The notes: generated by a model from the letters alone, not told the origin. Shown: positions 53,822 to 62,065, counted from the first letter of the stretch. The stretch is DNA of 64,000 bases from Bacillota bacterium (GCA_016286445.1 JAEESS010000002.1:1-64000), one strand, 5' to 3'. Program-made: numbers and translations.

Positions 53822-54422
53822 CCCGGAGGAGGAAGCCCGATGCATCGCCCTTGCGCAGACCGACAGGGAAGCGAAAGACAAGCTGATCGTGCACAACCTT
53901 CGCCTGGTCGTCTATCTTGCGCGAAAGTTTGAGAACACCGGCGTACAGACGGAGGATCTGATCAGCATCGGCACGATCGGTCTCATCAAGGCAGTAGAAA
54001 CGTTCAAATCGGAAAAGAAGATCAAGCTTGCGACATACGCATCCCGCTGCATCGAAAACGAGATCCTCATGCACCTGCGTCGCACGACGAAGCTGAAGCT
54101 TGAGGTCAGCTTTGACGAGCCGCTGAACGTCGATTGGGACGGTAACGAGCTGCTGCTTTCGGATGTTCTCGGCACCGATCCGGACATCGTCAGCCGCGAT
54201 ATGGAGGACGAGGTCGACCGCGAGCTCCTCAGCAAAGCGTTGGAGAGGCTTACGGACCGCGAGCGGGAAATCATCGATATGCGTTTCGGACTGAAGAACG
54301 GCGAAGCGCGGACGCAAAAGCAGGTCGCCGACGCCATGGGGATCTCCCAGAGCTACATCAGCCGCATCGAGAAGCGAATCATGAAACGGCTGAAGCGGGA
54401 GATCCTGAGAATGCAGTCATGA
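53709..54422 (+). CDS. sigE: RNA polymerase sporulation-specific sigma-E
   Basis: 237 residues. The first 25-30 form a hydrophobic/basic pro-sequence ([12 protein letters not shown]) ending near [12 protein letters not shown], the cleavage neighbourhood in B. subtilis. Regions 2 ([16 protein letters not shown]) and 4 ([13 protein letters not shown]) are strongly conserved. GGAGG nine bases upstream supports the start inside spoIIGA. Directs mother-cell genes after asymmetric division. Confidence 0.98.
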   Translation: MIAWLYRIWARLLVRLRIGRRDILWYVHASEGLPPPLDPEEEARCIALAQTDREAKDKLIVHNLRLVVYLARKFENTGVQTEDLISIGTIGLIKAVETFKSEKKIKLATYASRCIENEILMHLRRTTKLKLEVSFDEPLNVDWDGNELLLSDVLGTDPDIVSRDMEDEVDRELLSKALERLTDREREIIDMRFGLKNGEARTQKQVADAMGISQSYISRIEKRIMKRLKREILRMQS

Positions 54423-55190
54423 ACGGACGTATTTTTCAAGCTGACGCAGCGCGCTTTTTTCGAGCCTGGACACCTGCGCCTGCGAAATACCGATCTCCTT
54501 CGACACCTCTACCTGCGTTTTGCAGGCGAAATATCGGAGATTCAGGATCTTTCGGTCGCGCTCGCCGAGATGCGAAAGCCCTTCTTTGAGCGCGATCGAA
54601 TCGATCCGTTTGGATTCGCTGTCCTTTGGATCGCAGATCTGATCGAGCACACAGAGCGTATCGTCGTCGGCGTTGAATACCGGATCGTAAAGAGAGACCG
54701 GATCCGAGATCGCGTCGAGCGCAAAGACAACTTCCGATTCTGCGATGCCCAGCTCCTTTGCAATCTCGCCGACGGTCGGTTCGCGGGAAAGTGCATCGGT
54801 CAGCTTGAGCTTCGCCTGCATGGCGCGGTATGCCGTATCACGCATCGAACGCGGTACGCGCACGGCGCTGTAATCGCGCAGATGACGCCGGATCTCGCCG
54901 GCAATCATCGGGACCGCGTAAGTGGAAAAACGTACATTCTGCGAAAGATCAAACCCGTCGACGGATTTGATGAGTCCGATACAGCCGACCTGGAACAGAT
55001 CGTCCGCGACCTCGCCGCGTCCCGCAAACCGCTGCACGACGGAAAGGACAAGCCGCAGATTGGAATAAATAAAACGCTCCCGCGCGTCCGCATCGCCTTC
55101 TTTTGCGCGTTTCAGCAGCGCATACAGCTCGTCGGGCTTTAATTTCGGCAGTCTTGAAGTATCTATGCTTGTGATCTCAACTTTCTGCAA
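54417..55190 (-). CDS. sigG: RNA polymerase sporulation-specific sigma-G, inverted relative to sigE
   Basis: 257 residues from a TTG at 55190, which has GGAGG eight bases upstream and aligns with the N-terminus of known sigma-G ([10 protein letters not shown]); a GTG at 55199 sits on top of the ribosome site and is less likely. [26 protein letters not shown] and [10 protein letters not shown] are diagnostic. Controls late forespore genes. It is convergent with sigE, the two ends overlapping by six bases, whereas other spore formers have spoIIGA-sigE-sigG in line. Confidence 0.97.
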   Translation of the reverse strand: MQKVEITSIDTSRLPKLKPDELYALLKRAKEGDADARERFIYSNLRLVLSVVQRFAGRGEVADDLFQVGCIGLIKSVDGFDLSQNVRFSTYAVPMIAGEIRRHLRDYSAVRVPRSMRDTAYRAMQAKLKLTDALSREPTVGEIAKELGIAESEVVFALDAISDPVSLYDPVFNADDDTLCVLDQICDPKDSESKRIDSIALKEGLSHLGERDRKILNLRYFACKTQVEVSKEIGISQAQVSRLEKSALRQLEKYVRS

Positions 55191-55253
55191 CAGGATCACC
55201 TCCGCATAATAGTCTGTCCGTCGCGGAACGGAATCAAACCGTATGCCGCATCA

Positions 55254-55282
55254 TTGACAGACTTTTCCAATCGTGATACGAT
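55254..55282 (+). promoter_or_regulatory. Promoter of the metallophosphoesterase gene
   Basis: TTGACA, 17 bases, TACGAT. Confidence 0.7.
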
Positions 55283-55310
55283 ACAGCAAAGAATGCTCGG
55301 AGGAAGTGCA

Positions 55311-56462
55311 GTGAAGCGTATTCGCTTGATCGTGCTGTTGATTTTTGCAGTGCTGCTGTTGACAGGCTGCAGACAGCAGGCAGAAACGCCGCCGACGGAA
55401 ACCGCCGCGCCGGATATCGGAACGGAAGAGATCGTCGTGCAGGTTTCGGAACACCCGTCGGAGGTCATGGCAATGACCACGGTTCCGCCCACGCCGGAGG
55501 AAACGCCGATGCCCACCGAAGAACCGACGACCGTTCCGACGGAGGAGCCGACGCCGGCGCAGCAGAAGTATGACGCGCCGGAAGGCGTCTATACGATCGC
55601 ATGGATGAGCGATCCGCAGCATTACTCCAAGATGTTTCCCGAGACGTATTATGCAATGACGTCCTTTCTGCGCGATCACAGGGAGGAGATGCGGCTCGCG
55701 TACATCATCAATACAGGCGATCTTGTGCACAATACCGATCTGGAATCCGAATGGGACGTTGCGGACAAGGCACAGGCGATGATCGACGAGATCCCGAACG
55801 GCGTCCTTGCCGGCAATCACGATATGGCAGCGCCGATCGGATACAAGACGTTCTGCGAGCGATTCGGAGAAAAGCGATATCGGGATAAGCCGTGGTACGG
55901 CGAAAGCTTTGAAAACAATCGCGGACATTACGATCTTCTGACGGCGGGAGAAACGGATTACCTGTTTGTCTATATGGGCTTTGAACCGAACGATAAGGCG
56001 ATCAAATGGGCTGCAAACGTGTTCAAACAGTATCCGGAGCGCGTCGGGGTACTTTGCCTGCATGATTATTATACCAAGAAGCTGACGCTGTCCGAGGACG
56101 GCGAAAAGTGGTATAAACGCGTGGTAAAAAAGACACCGAATCTGTACATGGTGCTGTGCGGACACAAATACGGCTCCTATTGCTTCCCGGAATCGTTTGA
56201 CGACGACGGGGACGGGAGAGAGGACCGGACGGTCTATCAGATGCTGTTCAATTACCAGGCGTCGCTGCACGACGGCGGCGGCGGGTATCTGCGGCTGATA
56301 CAGATCGACGAGAAGGAAGGAACGATGCGCAATCTGACCTACTCGCCGCTCCTGGAGGATTATAACCGGTTTGACGATCCGAACAACCGCGAGGAATACT
56401 ATCCCTTCGATGAAAAGAACGAGGAGTTTATGCTCCCGCTGCCTTGGAAGATCGGACACTGA
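55311..56462 (+). CDS. Calcineurin-like metallophosphoesterase lipoprotein
   Basis: 383 residues from a GTG at 55311 with CGGAGGA seven bases upstream; an in-frame ATG at 55293 would put the ribosome site inside the gene. Signal peptide with L-L-L-T-G-C lipobox. A Glu/Pro/Thr stalk (about 25-85) precedes the phosphoesterase domain: M-S-D-P-Q-H (metal ligands), N-T-G-D-L-V-H-N, A-G-N-H-D-M and C-G-H-K-Y. It probably acts on an external phosphate ester or nucleotide; the substrate cannot be told. Confidence 0.92.
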   Translation: MKRIRLIVLLIFAVLLLTGCRQQAETPPTETAAPDIGTEEIVVQVSEHPSEVMAMTTVPPTPEETPMPTEEPTTVPTEEPTPAQQKYDAPEGVYTIAWMSDPQHYSKMFPETYYAMTSFLRDHREEMRLAYIINTGDLVHNTDLESEWDVADKAQAMIDEIPNGVLAGNHDMAAPIGYKTFCERFGEKRYRDKPWYGESFENNRGHYDLLTAGETDYLFVYMGFEPNDKAIKWAANVFKQYPERVGVLCLHDYYTKKLTLSEDGEKWYKRVVKKTPNLYMVLCGHKYGSYCFPESFDDDGDGREDRTVYQMLFNYQASLHDGGGGYLRLIQIDEKEGTMRNLTYSPLLEDYNRFDDPNNREEYYPFDEKNEEFMLPLPWKIGH

Positions 56463-56477
56463 ACGAATATGGAAAGC

Positions 56478-56508
56478 AAAAAGAAGCGATCAATTCGCTT
56501 CTTTTTTT
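56478..56508 (+). terminator. Terminator of the metallophosphoesterase gene
   Basis: AAGAAGCGA/TCGCTTCTT hairpin followed by seven T. Confidence 0.88.
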
Positions 56509-56573
56509 GTCGTGAAAAAACAGAGGGAAACAGCGCGGCGTGTAAACACGGACCCGGCGCTTATGCGTTCCGA

Positions 56574-56684
56574 TCAAAATAAGCTGCAGAGCAGAGCGGC
56601 AAGCTTCCGATAAAAGACATACGACCGAAGATGGGATGCACGTTCGATCCGGCGATACAATTTCTTCATTTCCAAGTTACTCAT
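56574..56684 (-). CDS. Possible 36-residue small protein
   Basis: A short frame beginning M-S-N-L-E-M-K-K-L-Y-R-R-I-E-R and ending A-A-L-L-C-S-L-F. Its ATG at 56684 has AAAGGAGA nine bases upstream, a strong ribosome site in an otherwise gene-free stretch. A basic N-terminal helix is followed by a Tyr/Leu-rich hydrophobic end. No family known to me; it could be chance, but the site is better than expected at random. Confidence 0.5.
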   Translation of the reverse strand: MSNLEMKKLYRRIERASHLRSYVFYRKLAALLCSLF

Positions 56685-56952
56685 CACAAAAATCTCCTTT
56701 CTTGTATCTGGCTTAGAGTATAAAGGAGAAATATGTCAGAATTGTCAGAAATTTATGTCCGAAACGACAAAAAAGCGCGATAAAAGTATGAATAATACTT
56801 GAACTAAATATGAACAAGGTGTAAAGTATAATGGGATAATTTATGAATATGTTGATTTATGTCGCGCATAATTAAACATATACGCGATATACCGCATATT
56901 TGCGATATGTGACTATGATTTATGCGGAGAACGGTCCGATCCGGATTGCAAC
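56685..56952. other. AT-rich non-coding stretch with an imperfect palindrome
   Basis: No gene is supported. The stretch is clearly AT-richer than the rest of the window, contains TATAAT near 56830, and an imperfect palindrome at 56878-56912 (ACATAT...ATATGT enclosing CGC-GATAT/ATATTT-GCG). It may hold a regulatory site or a small RNA; I cannot tell. Confidence 0.45.
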
Positions 56953-56978
56953 AAAAAAGGGAGGCGTCAAAGCCTCCC
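56953..56978 (-). terminator. Terminator of the lipoprotein gene at 57023-57781
   Basis: On the minus strand GGGAGGC-TTTGAC-GCCTCCC followed by six T, 45 bases past the stop. Confidence 0.93.
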
Positions 56979-57022
56979 GAGAATTTCAGACGGGTCTATG
57001 CTGTGACCCGCTCGACGGTGTA

Positions 57023-57781
57023 TCAATCGGATCCGAGCAGAGCAAGGATCGCTTTGCATTCGGCCAGTGTGTGATAGTTCGGAATATTGTCCGCAGAACG
57101 GTTGATCTGTCGGATCTGCACGGAATGGACGCCGTCGGTGTAGACGATCTCATCGTCGGACGCAGGAACATAGAAGGTTTCTCCGTTCTCCGTCTGCGGC
57201 TGATAGGACGAGGACAGCGACCGTGTCAAAGCGCCTTTATCGTTCGGTCGGATCAGAATATCGAGATTGGATACATCGGTGCGGTACTGCGCATTCCATT
57301 CGGACTCAAGAAGCTTTATACTGCCTTTCGGTGATTCCGGCGCGGCGATCAAAGCAATTGCATCGTCCACCGAGAGGATGGTTTCCATATGGACCAGTCC
57401 CGTATCGCTGCCGATCAGATAGCGGAAACGTCCGGTGTAGCACTCGTAATATGTATACGGCGCATTGCCGTTCGCATCCTTCACTTCGCTTTCGCAGAGC
57501 GCATAGACGATACCGTCAACGTTTCGGTATTCCTTGACGTTCTTGGACATACCGGTTTCCTTGGCGTTTCTTTTGACCGCAAGCGTGAACATCTCTCCGT
57601 TTGACTCATAGCTTGCAATGTAGCTCAAGGTGCTGTAGGTAAGGGGATAGCGTTCGCCGAGATTCCATACGAGGGACTGCTCGATGACACGATCCTGCGA
57701 CCCGCCGCGATTGCCGCCGCAGGCGGTCAGCAACAGAGCAGCAAGTATCAGAATGCAGATGAAAAGAGGAATGCGCTTCAT
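57023..57781 (-). CDS. Lipoprotein of unknown function
   Basis: 252 residues. The signal peptide ends in L-L-L-T-A-C-G-G, an excellent lipobox, followed by a Gly/Asn-rich stretch. The mature part has a repeated beta-type pattern (Y-T-Y-Y-E-C-Y-T-G-R-F-R-Y-L and H-S-V-Q-I-R-Q-I) but no motif I recognise; it could be a sensing or chaperone-like outer-surface protein. It is transcribed alone from its own promoter and ends in a strong terminator. Confidence 0.7.
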   Translation of the reverse strand: MKRIPLFICILILAALLLTACGGNRGGSQDRVIEQSLVWNLGERYPLTYSTLSYIASYESNGEMFTLAVKRNAKETGMSKNVKEYRNVDGIVYALCESEVKDANGNAPYTYYECYTGRFRYLIGSDTGLVHMETILSVDDAIALIAAPESPKGSIKLLESEWNAQYRTDVSNLDILIRPNDKGALTRSLSSSYQPQTENGETFYVPASDDEIVYTDGVHSVQIRQINRSADNIPNYHTLAECKAILALLGSD

Positions 57782-57813
57782 AAAAAGCCTTCTTTCTGTA
57801 TTGATTCCTGTGT

Positions 57814-57842
57814 ATCATACCATAAACCCGGCGTATTGTCAC
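57814..57842 (-). promoter_or_regulatory. Promoter of the lipoprotein gene
   Basis: On the minus strand GTGACA, 17 bases, TATGAT, 32 bases before the start. Confidence 0.65.
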
Positions 57843-57910
57843 GAAAAAAACAGCAAGCCGCGTTCAAAAAGTCTTCACAATAATATACAGAAAAAAACAG
57901 ATAATTGGAC

Positions 57911-57938
57911 TTGACAGAAACGGATTGTCTGCTATAAT
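57911..57938 (+). promoter_or_regulatory. Promoter of the tRNA pair
   Basis: Consensus TTGACA, 16 bases, consensus TATAAT; transcription should start about five bases before the first tRNA. Confidence 0.9.
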
Positions 57939-57949
57939 AGAAAAGGTCC

Positions 57950-58025
57950 GCCAAAGTAGCTCAGTCGGTAGAGCGACGCACTCGTAATGCGTAGGTCAGG
58001 GGTCCGAGTCCCCTCTTTGGCTCCA
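57950..58025 (+). tRNA. tRNA-Thr (anticodon CGT)
   Basis: 76 bases including an encoded CCA. Acceptor GCCAAAG/CTTTGGC, anticodon stem ACGCA/TGCGT with loop CTCGTAA, so the anticodon is CGT and reads ACG. T-loop GGTCCGAGTCC is normal. Confidence 0.97.
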
Positions 58026-58029
58026 ATGT

Positions 58030-58106
58030 CGAGGCGTAGCGCAGTTTGGTAGCGCGTTTGGTTCGGGACCAAAAGGCCGCTGGTTCAAATCCAGTCGCCT
58101 CGACCA
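58030..58106 (+). tRNA. tRNA-Pro (anticodon CGG)
   Basis: 77 bases including an encoded CCA. Acceptor CGAGGCG/CGCCTCG, anticodon stem TTTGG/CCAAA with loop TTCGGGA, so the anticodon is CGG and reads CCG. It follows tRNA-Thr after four bases in the same transcript. Confidence 0.97.
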
Positions 58107-58107
58107 C

Positions 58108-58138
58108 ATCGCCGCAGGCTTTGCTTGCGGCGATTTTT
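58108..58138 (+). terminator. Terminator of the tRNA operon
   Basis: ATCGCCGCA/TGCGGCGAT stem with a short loop and five T, directly after the CCA of tRNA-Pro. Confidence 0.88.
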
Positions 58139-58252
58139 GTATTCTCAGACCGGCGGCGATTCGTGCTGCTTTGATCCGGCGTTCGCAGCGAAATCAGCAG
58201 TCGGAGTTGCTTTTGCTCTTGCTTCATGATATGATTTGTCAGAGGTGGTTCC

Positions 58253-58654
58253 ATGGAGATCCGGGAATATGGTGTGTTTCATAAAGAAGAGATCGAAAGT
58301 CTGTATGCTTCCGTCGGCTGGAACGCGTACACGGATGATCTTCCTGTGCTGGAACGCGGCTTTATGAAATCGCTGCTCGTTCTTGCGGCATATGACGGGG
58401 AGGAGCTGATCGGCATTCTTCGCGCGACAGGCGACGGGGAAACGATCGTATTCATTCAGGATATTCTCGTGGATCCCGCGCATCAGCGCAAGGGCGTCGG
58501 CACGGCGCTCGTGCGGGAGGCTCTTGCACGGTTTCGCAGGGTCCGTCAGATCGAACTTGTGACCGACGATACGCCGGAAACGGTCGCGTTCTATCGGGCG
58601 TTGGGATTCCGTCCGCTTTCGGAGCTTGGATGCTGTGGATTTATGCGGAGCTGA
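58253..58654 (+). CDS. GNAT-family acetyltransferase
   Basis: 133 residues, one GNAT domain. The acetyl-CoA pyrophosphate loop is seen as H-Q-R-K-G-V-G-T-A-L near residue 83 and the C-terminal F-Y-R-A-L-G-F-R motif near 116. The start has AGAGGTGG upstream. The acceptor substrate is unknown. Eleven bases separate it from a second GNAT gene, and the two are probably one transcript. Confidence 0.92.
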   Translation: MEIREYGVFHKEEIESLYASVGWNAYTDDLPVLERGFMKSLLVLAAYDGEELIGILRATGDGETIVFIQDILVDPAHQRKGVGTALVREALARFRRVRQIELVTDDTPETVAFYRALGFRPLSELGCCGFMRS

Positions 58655-58665
58655 CAGGAGGGAAC

Positions 58666-59130
58666 ATGGTACGGTTTGCAGAAGAACATGAGCTCGATCG
58701 CGTAAACGAGCTTCGGAAGCAAGTAAACGATCTGCATGTGGCTGGAAAGCCGGAGATCTTCAAGCCCGGCTTTTCCAAGGAGCTTGCCGATCATATCCAT
58801 ACCGTCTGGAACGATCCGGAACAGGAGATCGTCGTTAATGAACGCAGCGGGGTGATCTGCGGCTTTGCGATTCTGCATCATATCCGCAAGCCGGAGAATC
58901 CGTTTATGCGTGAACGTGAGTATCTGGACGTCGATGAGTTTTGTGTGGATGAGACATACAGAAGAACCGGCGCGGCGACGGAGCTGATCACGTTTATCCG
59001 CGACGTTGCAAAGGAGCGTGGCTTCGACCGGATCGAACTCAATATGTGGGAGTTCAATCAAGAGGCGCTTGCGTTCTATGAAGCGGTCGGGTTTACGACC
59101 TATCGAAGATATCTGGAAATGAAACTGTAA
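58666..59130 (+). CDS. GNAT-family acetyltransferase
   Basis: 154 residues from the ATG with AGGAGG four bases upstream; an earlier in-frame ATG inside the previous gene is unlikely. The CoA loop is D-E-T-Y-R-R-T-G-A-A-T-E-L near residue 106, and the end is A-L-A-F-Y-E-A-V-G-F. Adjacent and co-oriented with another GNAT gene but not closely similar to it, so they are not a simple duplication. Substrate unknown. Confidence 0.93.
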   Translation: MVRFAEEHELDRVNELRKQVNDLHVAGKPEIFKPGFSKELADHIHTVWNDPEQEIVVNERSGVICGFAILHHIRKPENPFMREREYLDVDEFCVDETYRRTGAATELITFIRDVAKERGFDRIELNMWEFNQEALAFYEAVGFTTYRRYLEMKL

Positions 59131-59134
59131 AATA

Positions 59135-59167
59135 AGCGGCGGTTTCCGATCGAAACCGCCGCTGCTT
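59135..59167 (+). terminator. Terminator of the GNAT pair
   Basis: AGCGGCGGTTTC/GAAACCGCCGCT perfect 12-base-pair stem with T-rich tail, between convergent genes. Confidence 0.9.
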
Positions 59168-59178
59168 TTTACTCTTTT

Positions 59179-60225
59179 TTACAGGGAAGAATCTTCGTCC
59201 TGCCAGTCGATAAGATAAACGATATCCGCCATTTCGCGGCCGTCGTTGCTGGGCTTGCTGAAAATACCGCCGTTCCAGTAGAGCGAAGCGGATTCGCCGC
59301 CGTCCAGATTGAATGCGATCTTACAGCCGAGCTTTTCCATCAGCTTGGAAAGCTCTTTCATTTCAAGCCCGTCGGAATGCTTTTGCCGTCCGTCGACGGT
59401 CACGAAGCAGTAATGTCCCGGTTCATAGTATCCGATCGCGCAGCGCGGATTGAGCGGCTTGACCTTGGAATGAGGGAATGCGGTCATCGCCTGTCCGTTT
59501 TCATCGAGGAGCGAGGGACCGAACTCCCATGCCTGCCAAACATCCTTCTGAGGACCGTTCGCCTTATACGCGTCCACGGTCATTGTTTCCATGGTCCCGT
59601 CGAGGTACAGGAAGCAGACCTCCCAGTCGTCATAGGTTTTGGTGTCGTAGATCTCGCCGTTGCGAATGACAAGCTGATGATTGTGCGCGTTGAACATGTC
59701 CCCCGAGATTGCGGCAAGCGCATCAACGCGTTTGGCAATCTTTAAAACCGTATCGCGGTCTTTGGATTTGAAATCCTTTGCCGCTGCCGTGCGCAGGCAA
59801 CGGATGTCGCGCAGATAGATATCGACGACGTAATAGGTCAGACGGTGATGAAACAGCTCGTTGTCGGTAACTGCGGATACGGTAAAATGCAGATTCTCAC
59901 CGGTATACTCTTCTTCGGTCATCCGCTGCTCCTCGCGCGGGACAAAACCGCCGACGCTCCATCCGATCAGACCTTCCGGCTCCGGCGTGGGAGACGGGGT
60001 GGGAGTGGGCGTCGGTTCCGGCGTCGGCGTCGGCTCGGGCGTCGGCGTCGGAGGCTCGGGCGTGGGCGTCGGTTCCGGCGTGACAAGCGTCAGCTCTTCC
60101 TCCGCTATCGGTTCCGGCACGGCAGTTGCGGTCGGTTCCGGCGTTGCTGCAACTGTCTGCAGTCCGCCGCAGGCGCAAAACAGAAGAACAAAAACAAGAC
60201 ACGTTATCAAAAGCGTGCGCTTCAT
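59179..60225 (-). CDS. NAGPA phosphodiester glycosidase-domain lipoprotein with T-P-E-P stalk
   Basis: 348 residues from the ATG at 60225. The signal peptide ends in L-L-F-C-A-C-G, a usable lipobox. A low-complexity stalk at about 30-85 repeats P-T-P-E-P-T-P. The NAGPA domain (about 105-345) shows I-S-G-D-M-F-N, G-H-Y-C-F-V-T-V-D-G-R-Q-K and F-N-L-D-G-G-E-S-A-S-L-Y-W-N-G. It should cleave a glycosyl phosphodiester at the cell surface. It overlaps the related upstream gene by four bases (ATGA), so both are made together with mntP. Confidence 0.93.
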   Translation of the reverse strand: MKRTLLITCLVFVLLFCACGGLQTVAATPEPTATAVPEPIAEEELTLVTPEPTPTPEPPTPTPEPTPTPEPTPTPTPSPTPEPEGLIGWSVGGFVPREEQRMTEEEYTGENLHFTVSAVTDNELFHHRLTYYVVDIYLRDIRCLRTAAAKDFKSKDRDTVLKIAKRVDALAAISGDMFNAHNHQLVIRNGEIYDTKTYDDWEVCFLYLDGTMETMTVDAYKANGPQKDVWQAWEFGPSLLDENGQAMTAFPHSKVKPLNPRCAIGYYEPGHYCFVTVDGRQKHSDGLEMKELSKLMEKLGCKIAFNLDGGESASLYWNGGIFSKPSNDGREMADIVYLIDWQDEDSSL

Positions 60226-61271
60226 TCGGCAAGACCTGCCTTTCCGCAGTAGAACCGGGATTCGGGATACGGTTCGTACGCAATATAAACGATATCGGCA
60301 ACGACGCGTCCGCCTCCGCTGGGGCGGTTGAGCGTCGTGTCCTTCCAATAGAAATGTGCTGAAGCGCCGCCGTCAAGATTGTATGCCTGCGTGCATCCGA
60401 GCGACTTCATGAGCTTGGCAAGCTCGGGAAGCGTTGCCCCGCGGGATGCCTTCTGCCTGCCGTCCACGACGACAAGACAGTAATGCCCCGGTTCGATGAT
60501 GCCGATGCAGCTGCGGGGATTCGTTACGGTGATGCCGACGTCCGGGAAGCTTTTGATCGGATTTCCCTTCTTATCGATCAGAGCGGGACCGAACTGCCAG
60601 CCCTGCCAGGGATCCATTGCCATGATCTTTTTGATACTGGCTTCCTGACTGCTCATCGTGACCATTTCTCCGTTTTTGAGTAACAGACAAATATCGTTAT
60701 CGCTGATCTTTCTTTGATACAGCTCGCCGTTCCGAATGATGAGCGCGGGGCAGTAATCGCCGGATATTGCAACCAAAGCGTTTTCTTTTTTGGCGATGGA
60801 GCCGAACTCGCCGTGTCCTGCACGCTTAAAGTTGCCGCTGTTGCAGCCGGTCCGAAGCAGCGTAACGTCCGAAACCCGAACATCCGCGACATAATAGATC
60901 AGATTCTTGTTGAACAGCTCCGAATCCTCTTTGACCGTAAGGGTGACGGAAACGTTCGGACTGCGATAAGTATCGTTGATGAACAGGACCCCGTCCGACC
61001 AGAAAGGCGGCTGAACGGCTTCGGAGTCGTCCGCATCATACGCTTCGGCAAGGATCGGTTCGACCGTCGGCGCCGGGGAAGGCGTTGCGGGGACGGCTGT
61101 GCGCAGGGGTACGGCGGATGCGGAAGGCTCTGCGGCGGAAGGAATCGACGCGTTCTTCACATCGGAGCGGTCTTTCAGCGTCAATGCGTATACGGTCACG
61201 ACCGCCAAAGCGATCAGGACCAGGATGAGAAGAACGGCGGGAATGAAAGTTTTTAATACAATTCTTTTCAT
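60222..61271 (-). CDS. NAGPA phosphodiester glycosidase-domain membrane protein
   Basis: 349 residues from the ATG at 61271, which overlaps the mntP stop by four bases; a TTG two codons upstream is less likely. An N-terminal anchor helix (about 8-31) is followed by a short Ala/Pro/Thr stretch and the NAGPA domain (about 105-340): V-A-I-S-G-D-Y-C, G-H-Y-C-L-V-V-V-D-G-R-Q-K and Y-N-L-D-G-G-A-S-A-H-F-Y-W-K. It resembles the next gene across the domain, so the pair arose by duplication. Substrate unknown. Confidence 0.93.
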   Translation of the reverse strand: MKRIVLKTFIPAVLLILVLIALAVVTVYALTLKDRSDVKNASIPSAAEPSASAVPLRTAVPATPSPAPTVEPILAEAYDADDSEAVQPPFWSDGVLFINDTYRSPNVSVTLTVKEDSELFNKNLIYYVADVRVSDVTLLRTGCNSGNFKRAGHGEFGSIAKKENALVAISGDYCPALIIRNGELYQRKISDNDICLLLKNGEMVTMSSQEASIKKIMAMDPWQGWQFGPALIDKKGNPIKSFPDVGITVTNPRSCIGIIEPGHYCLVVVDGRQKASRGATLPELAKLMKSLGCTQAYNLDGGASAHFYWKDTTLNRPSGGGRVVADIVYIAYEPYPESRFYCGKAGLAE

Positions 61272-61909
61272 AAACAAATGATATGCAGGGCAATTGCAGC
61301 GGATACCGTATCACAACGCAGGAAATCGGGCAGAATGCCGAGCGCCTCCAACAGAATTTTGACGCCGATCAGAACAAGAATGACTCCGCCGAGAATCGTT
61401 GCGGCGCGGTGATATTTCAATCCGAATCGGTTTCCGATCATAACGCCGATCAGGGAAAGCACGAACGTCGTCACGCCGATCAGAACGATGGCGGTAAAAA
61501 TGCTGGTCCCGGTTCCGAACCAAACGATGCCTTCCTGCATTGAGAAGGAAACGCCGACCGCAAAGGCGTCGATACTGGTTGCGATCGCAAGGACGAACAG
61601 GCGACCGATCGTTCCGGCTTCCGAAGGCGTTTCGTCCTTATCGCGAATGCCCTCGATCAGCATTTTGACGCCGAGAATGAACAGCAGCGCGGCGGCGATC
61701 CACGGACCGATCGTAACAGCGGAAGCGAAGGTCGAGCCGAGCGCAAAGCCGAGGAGCGGCATCAATGCCTGAAATCCGCCGAAAAACAGCGCGATCAGCG
61801 CTGCACGGCGAAGATCGAGTTTTTTCATGGAAACGCCCTGACACATGGATACCGCAAACGCATCCATCGACAGCCCGACGCCGATCAGCAGAATATCCGT
61901 AAAGCTCAT
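61268..61909 (-). CDS. mntP: Putative manganese efflux pump MntP
   Basis: 213 residues, six helices in two halves with the paired motifs S-M-D-A-F-A-V-S (near residue 15) and S-I-D-A-F-A-V-G (near 113) that mark MntP/YebN. The last 20 residues extend past the family's usual end. GGGAGG precedes the ATG. No yybP-ykoY manganese riboswitch fits in the short leader, so regulation differs from the E. coli/Bacillus model. First gene of an operon with two NAGPA genes, possibly because those enzymes or their substrates need controlled metal. Confidence 0.94.
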   Translation of the reverse strand: MSFTDILLIGVGLSMDAFAVSMCQGVSMKKLDLRRAALIALFFGGFQALMPLLGFALGSTFASAVTIGPWIAAALLFILGVKMLIEGIRDKDETPSEAGTIGRLFVLAIATSIDAFAVGVSFSMQEGIVWFGTGTSIFTAIVLIGVTTFVLSLIGVMIGNRFGLKYHRAATILGGVILVLIGVKILLEALGILPDFLRCDTVSAAIALHIICL

Positions 61910-61933
61910 AAATGCCTCCCAACAATCTTATTC

Positions 61934-61962
61934 AGTATAGCAAAGAAACATCGAAATCGCAA
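61934..61962 (-). promoter_or_regulatory. Promoter of mntP and the NAGPA pair
   Basis: On the minus strand TTGCGA, 17 bases, TATACT, 24 bases before the start. Confidence 0.7.
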
Positions 61963-62015
61963 TCTTTCCGTCATTATTTCATTCTTCCTTTACATTTATA
62001 ACGCATATTTCATGC

Positions 62016-62044
62016 TTTACACCGATCCGAATCTACGGTATACT
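62016..62044 (+). promoter_or_regulatory. Promoter of the TtcA-like gene
   Basis: TTTACA, 17 bases, TATACT, just ahead of the GGAGG site. Confidence 0.75.
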
Positions 62045-62065
62045 GAAAAACCGGAGGAAATGGGC

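Noticed and set aside
55210..55219. GGACAGACTA on the minus strand, a match to a sigma-F/G -10 box ahead of sigG
   Set aside because: No matching -35 at the right distance, and it would leave a leader of only about 13 bases with the ribosome site at its very end.
56371..56613. Plus-strand frame after the metallophosphoesterase gene
   Set aside because: Begins inside the real gene, runs through its terminator and has no ribosome site.
61910..62010. yybP-ykoY manganese riboswitch ahead of mntP
   Set aside because: The leader is too short and lacks the conserved loops; an ordinary promoter is present instead.
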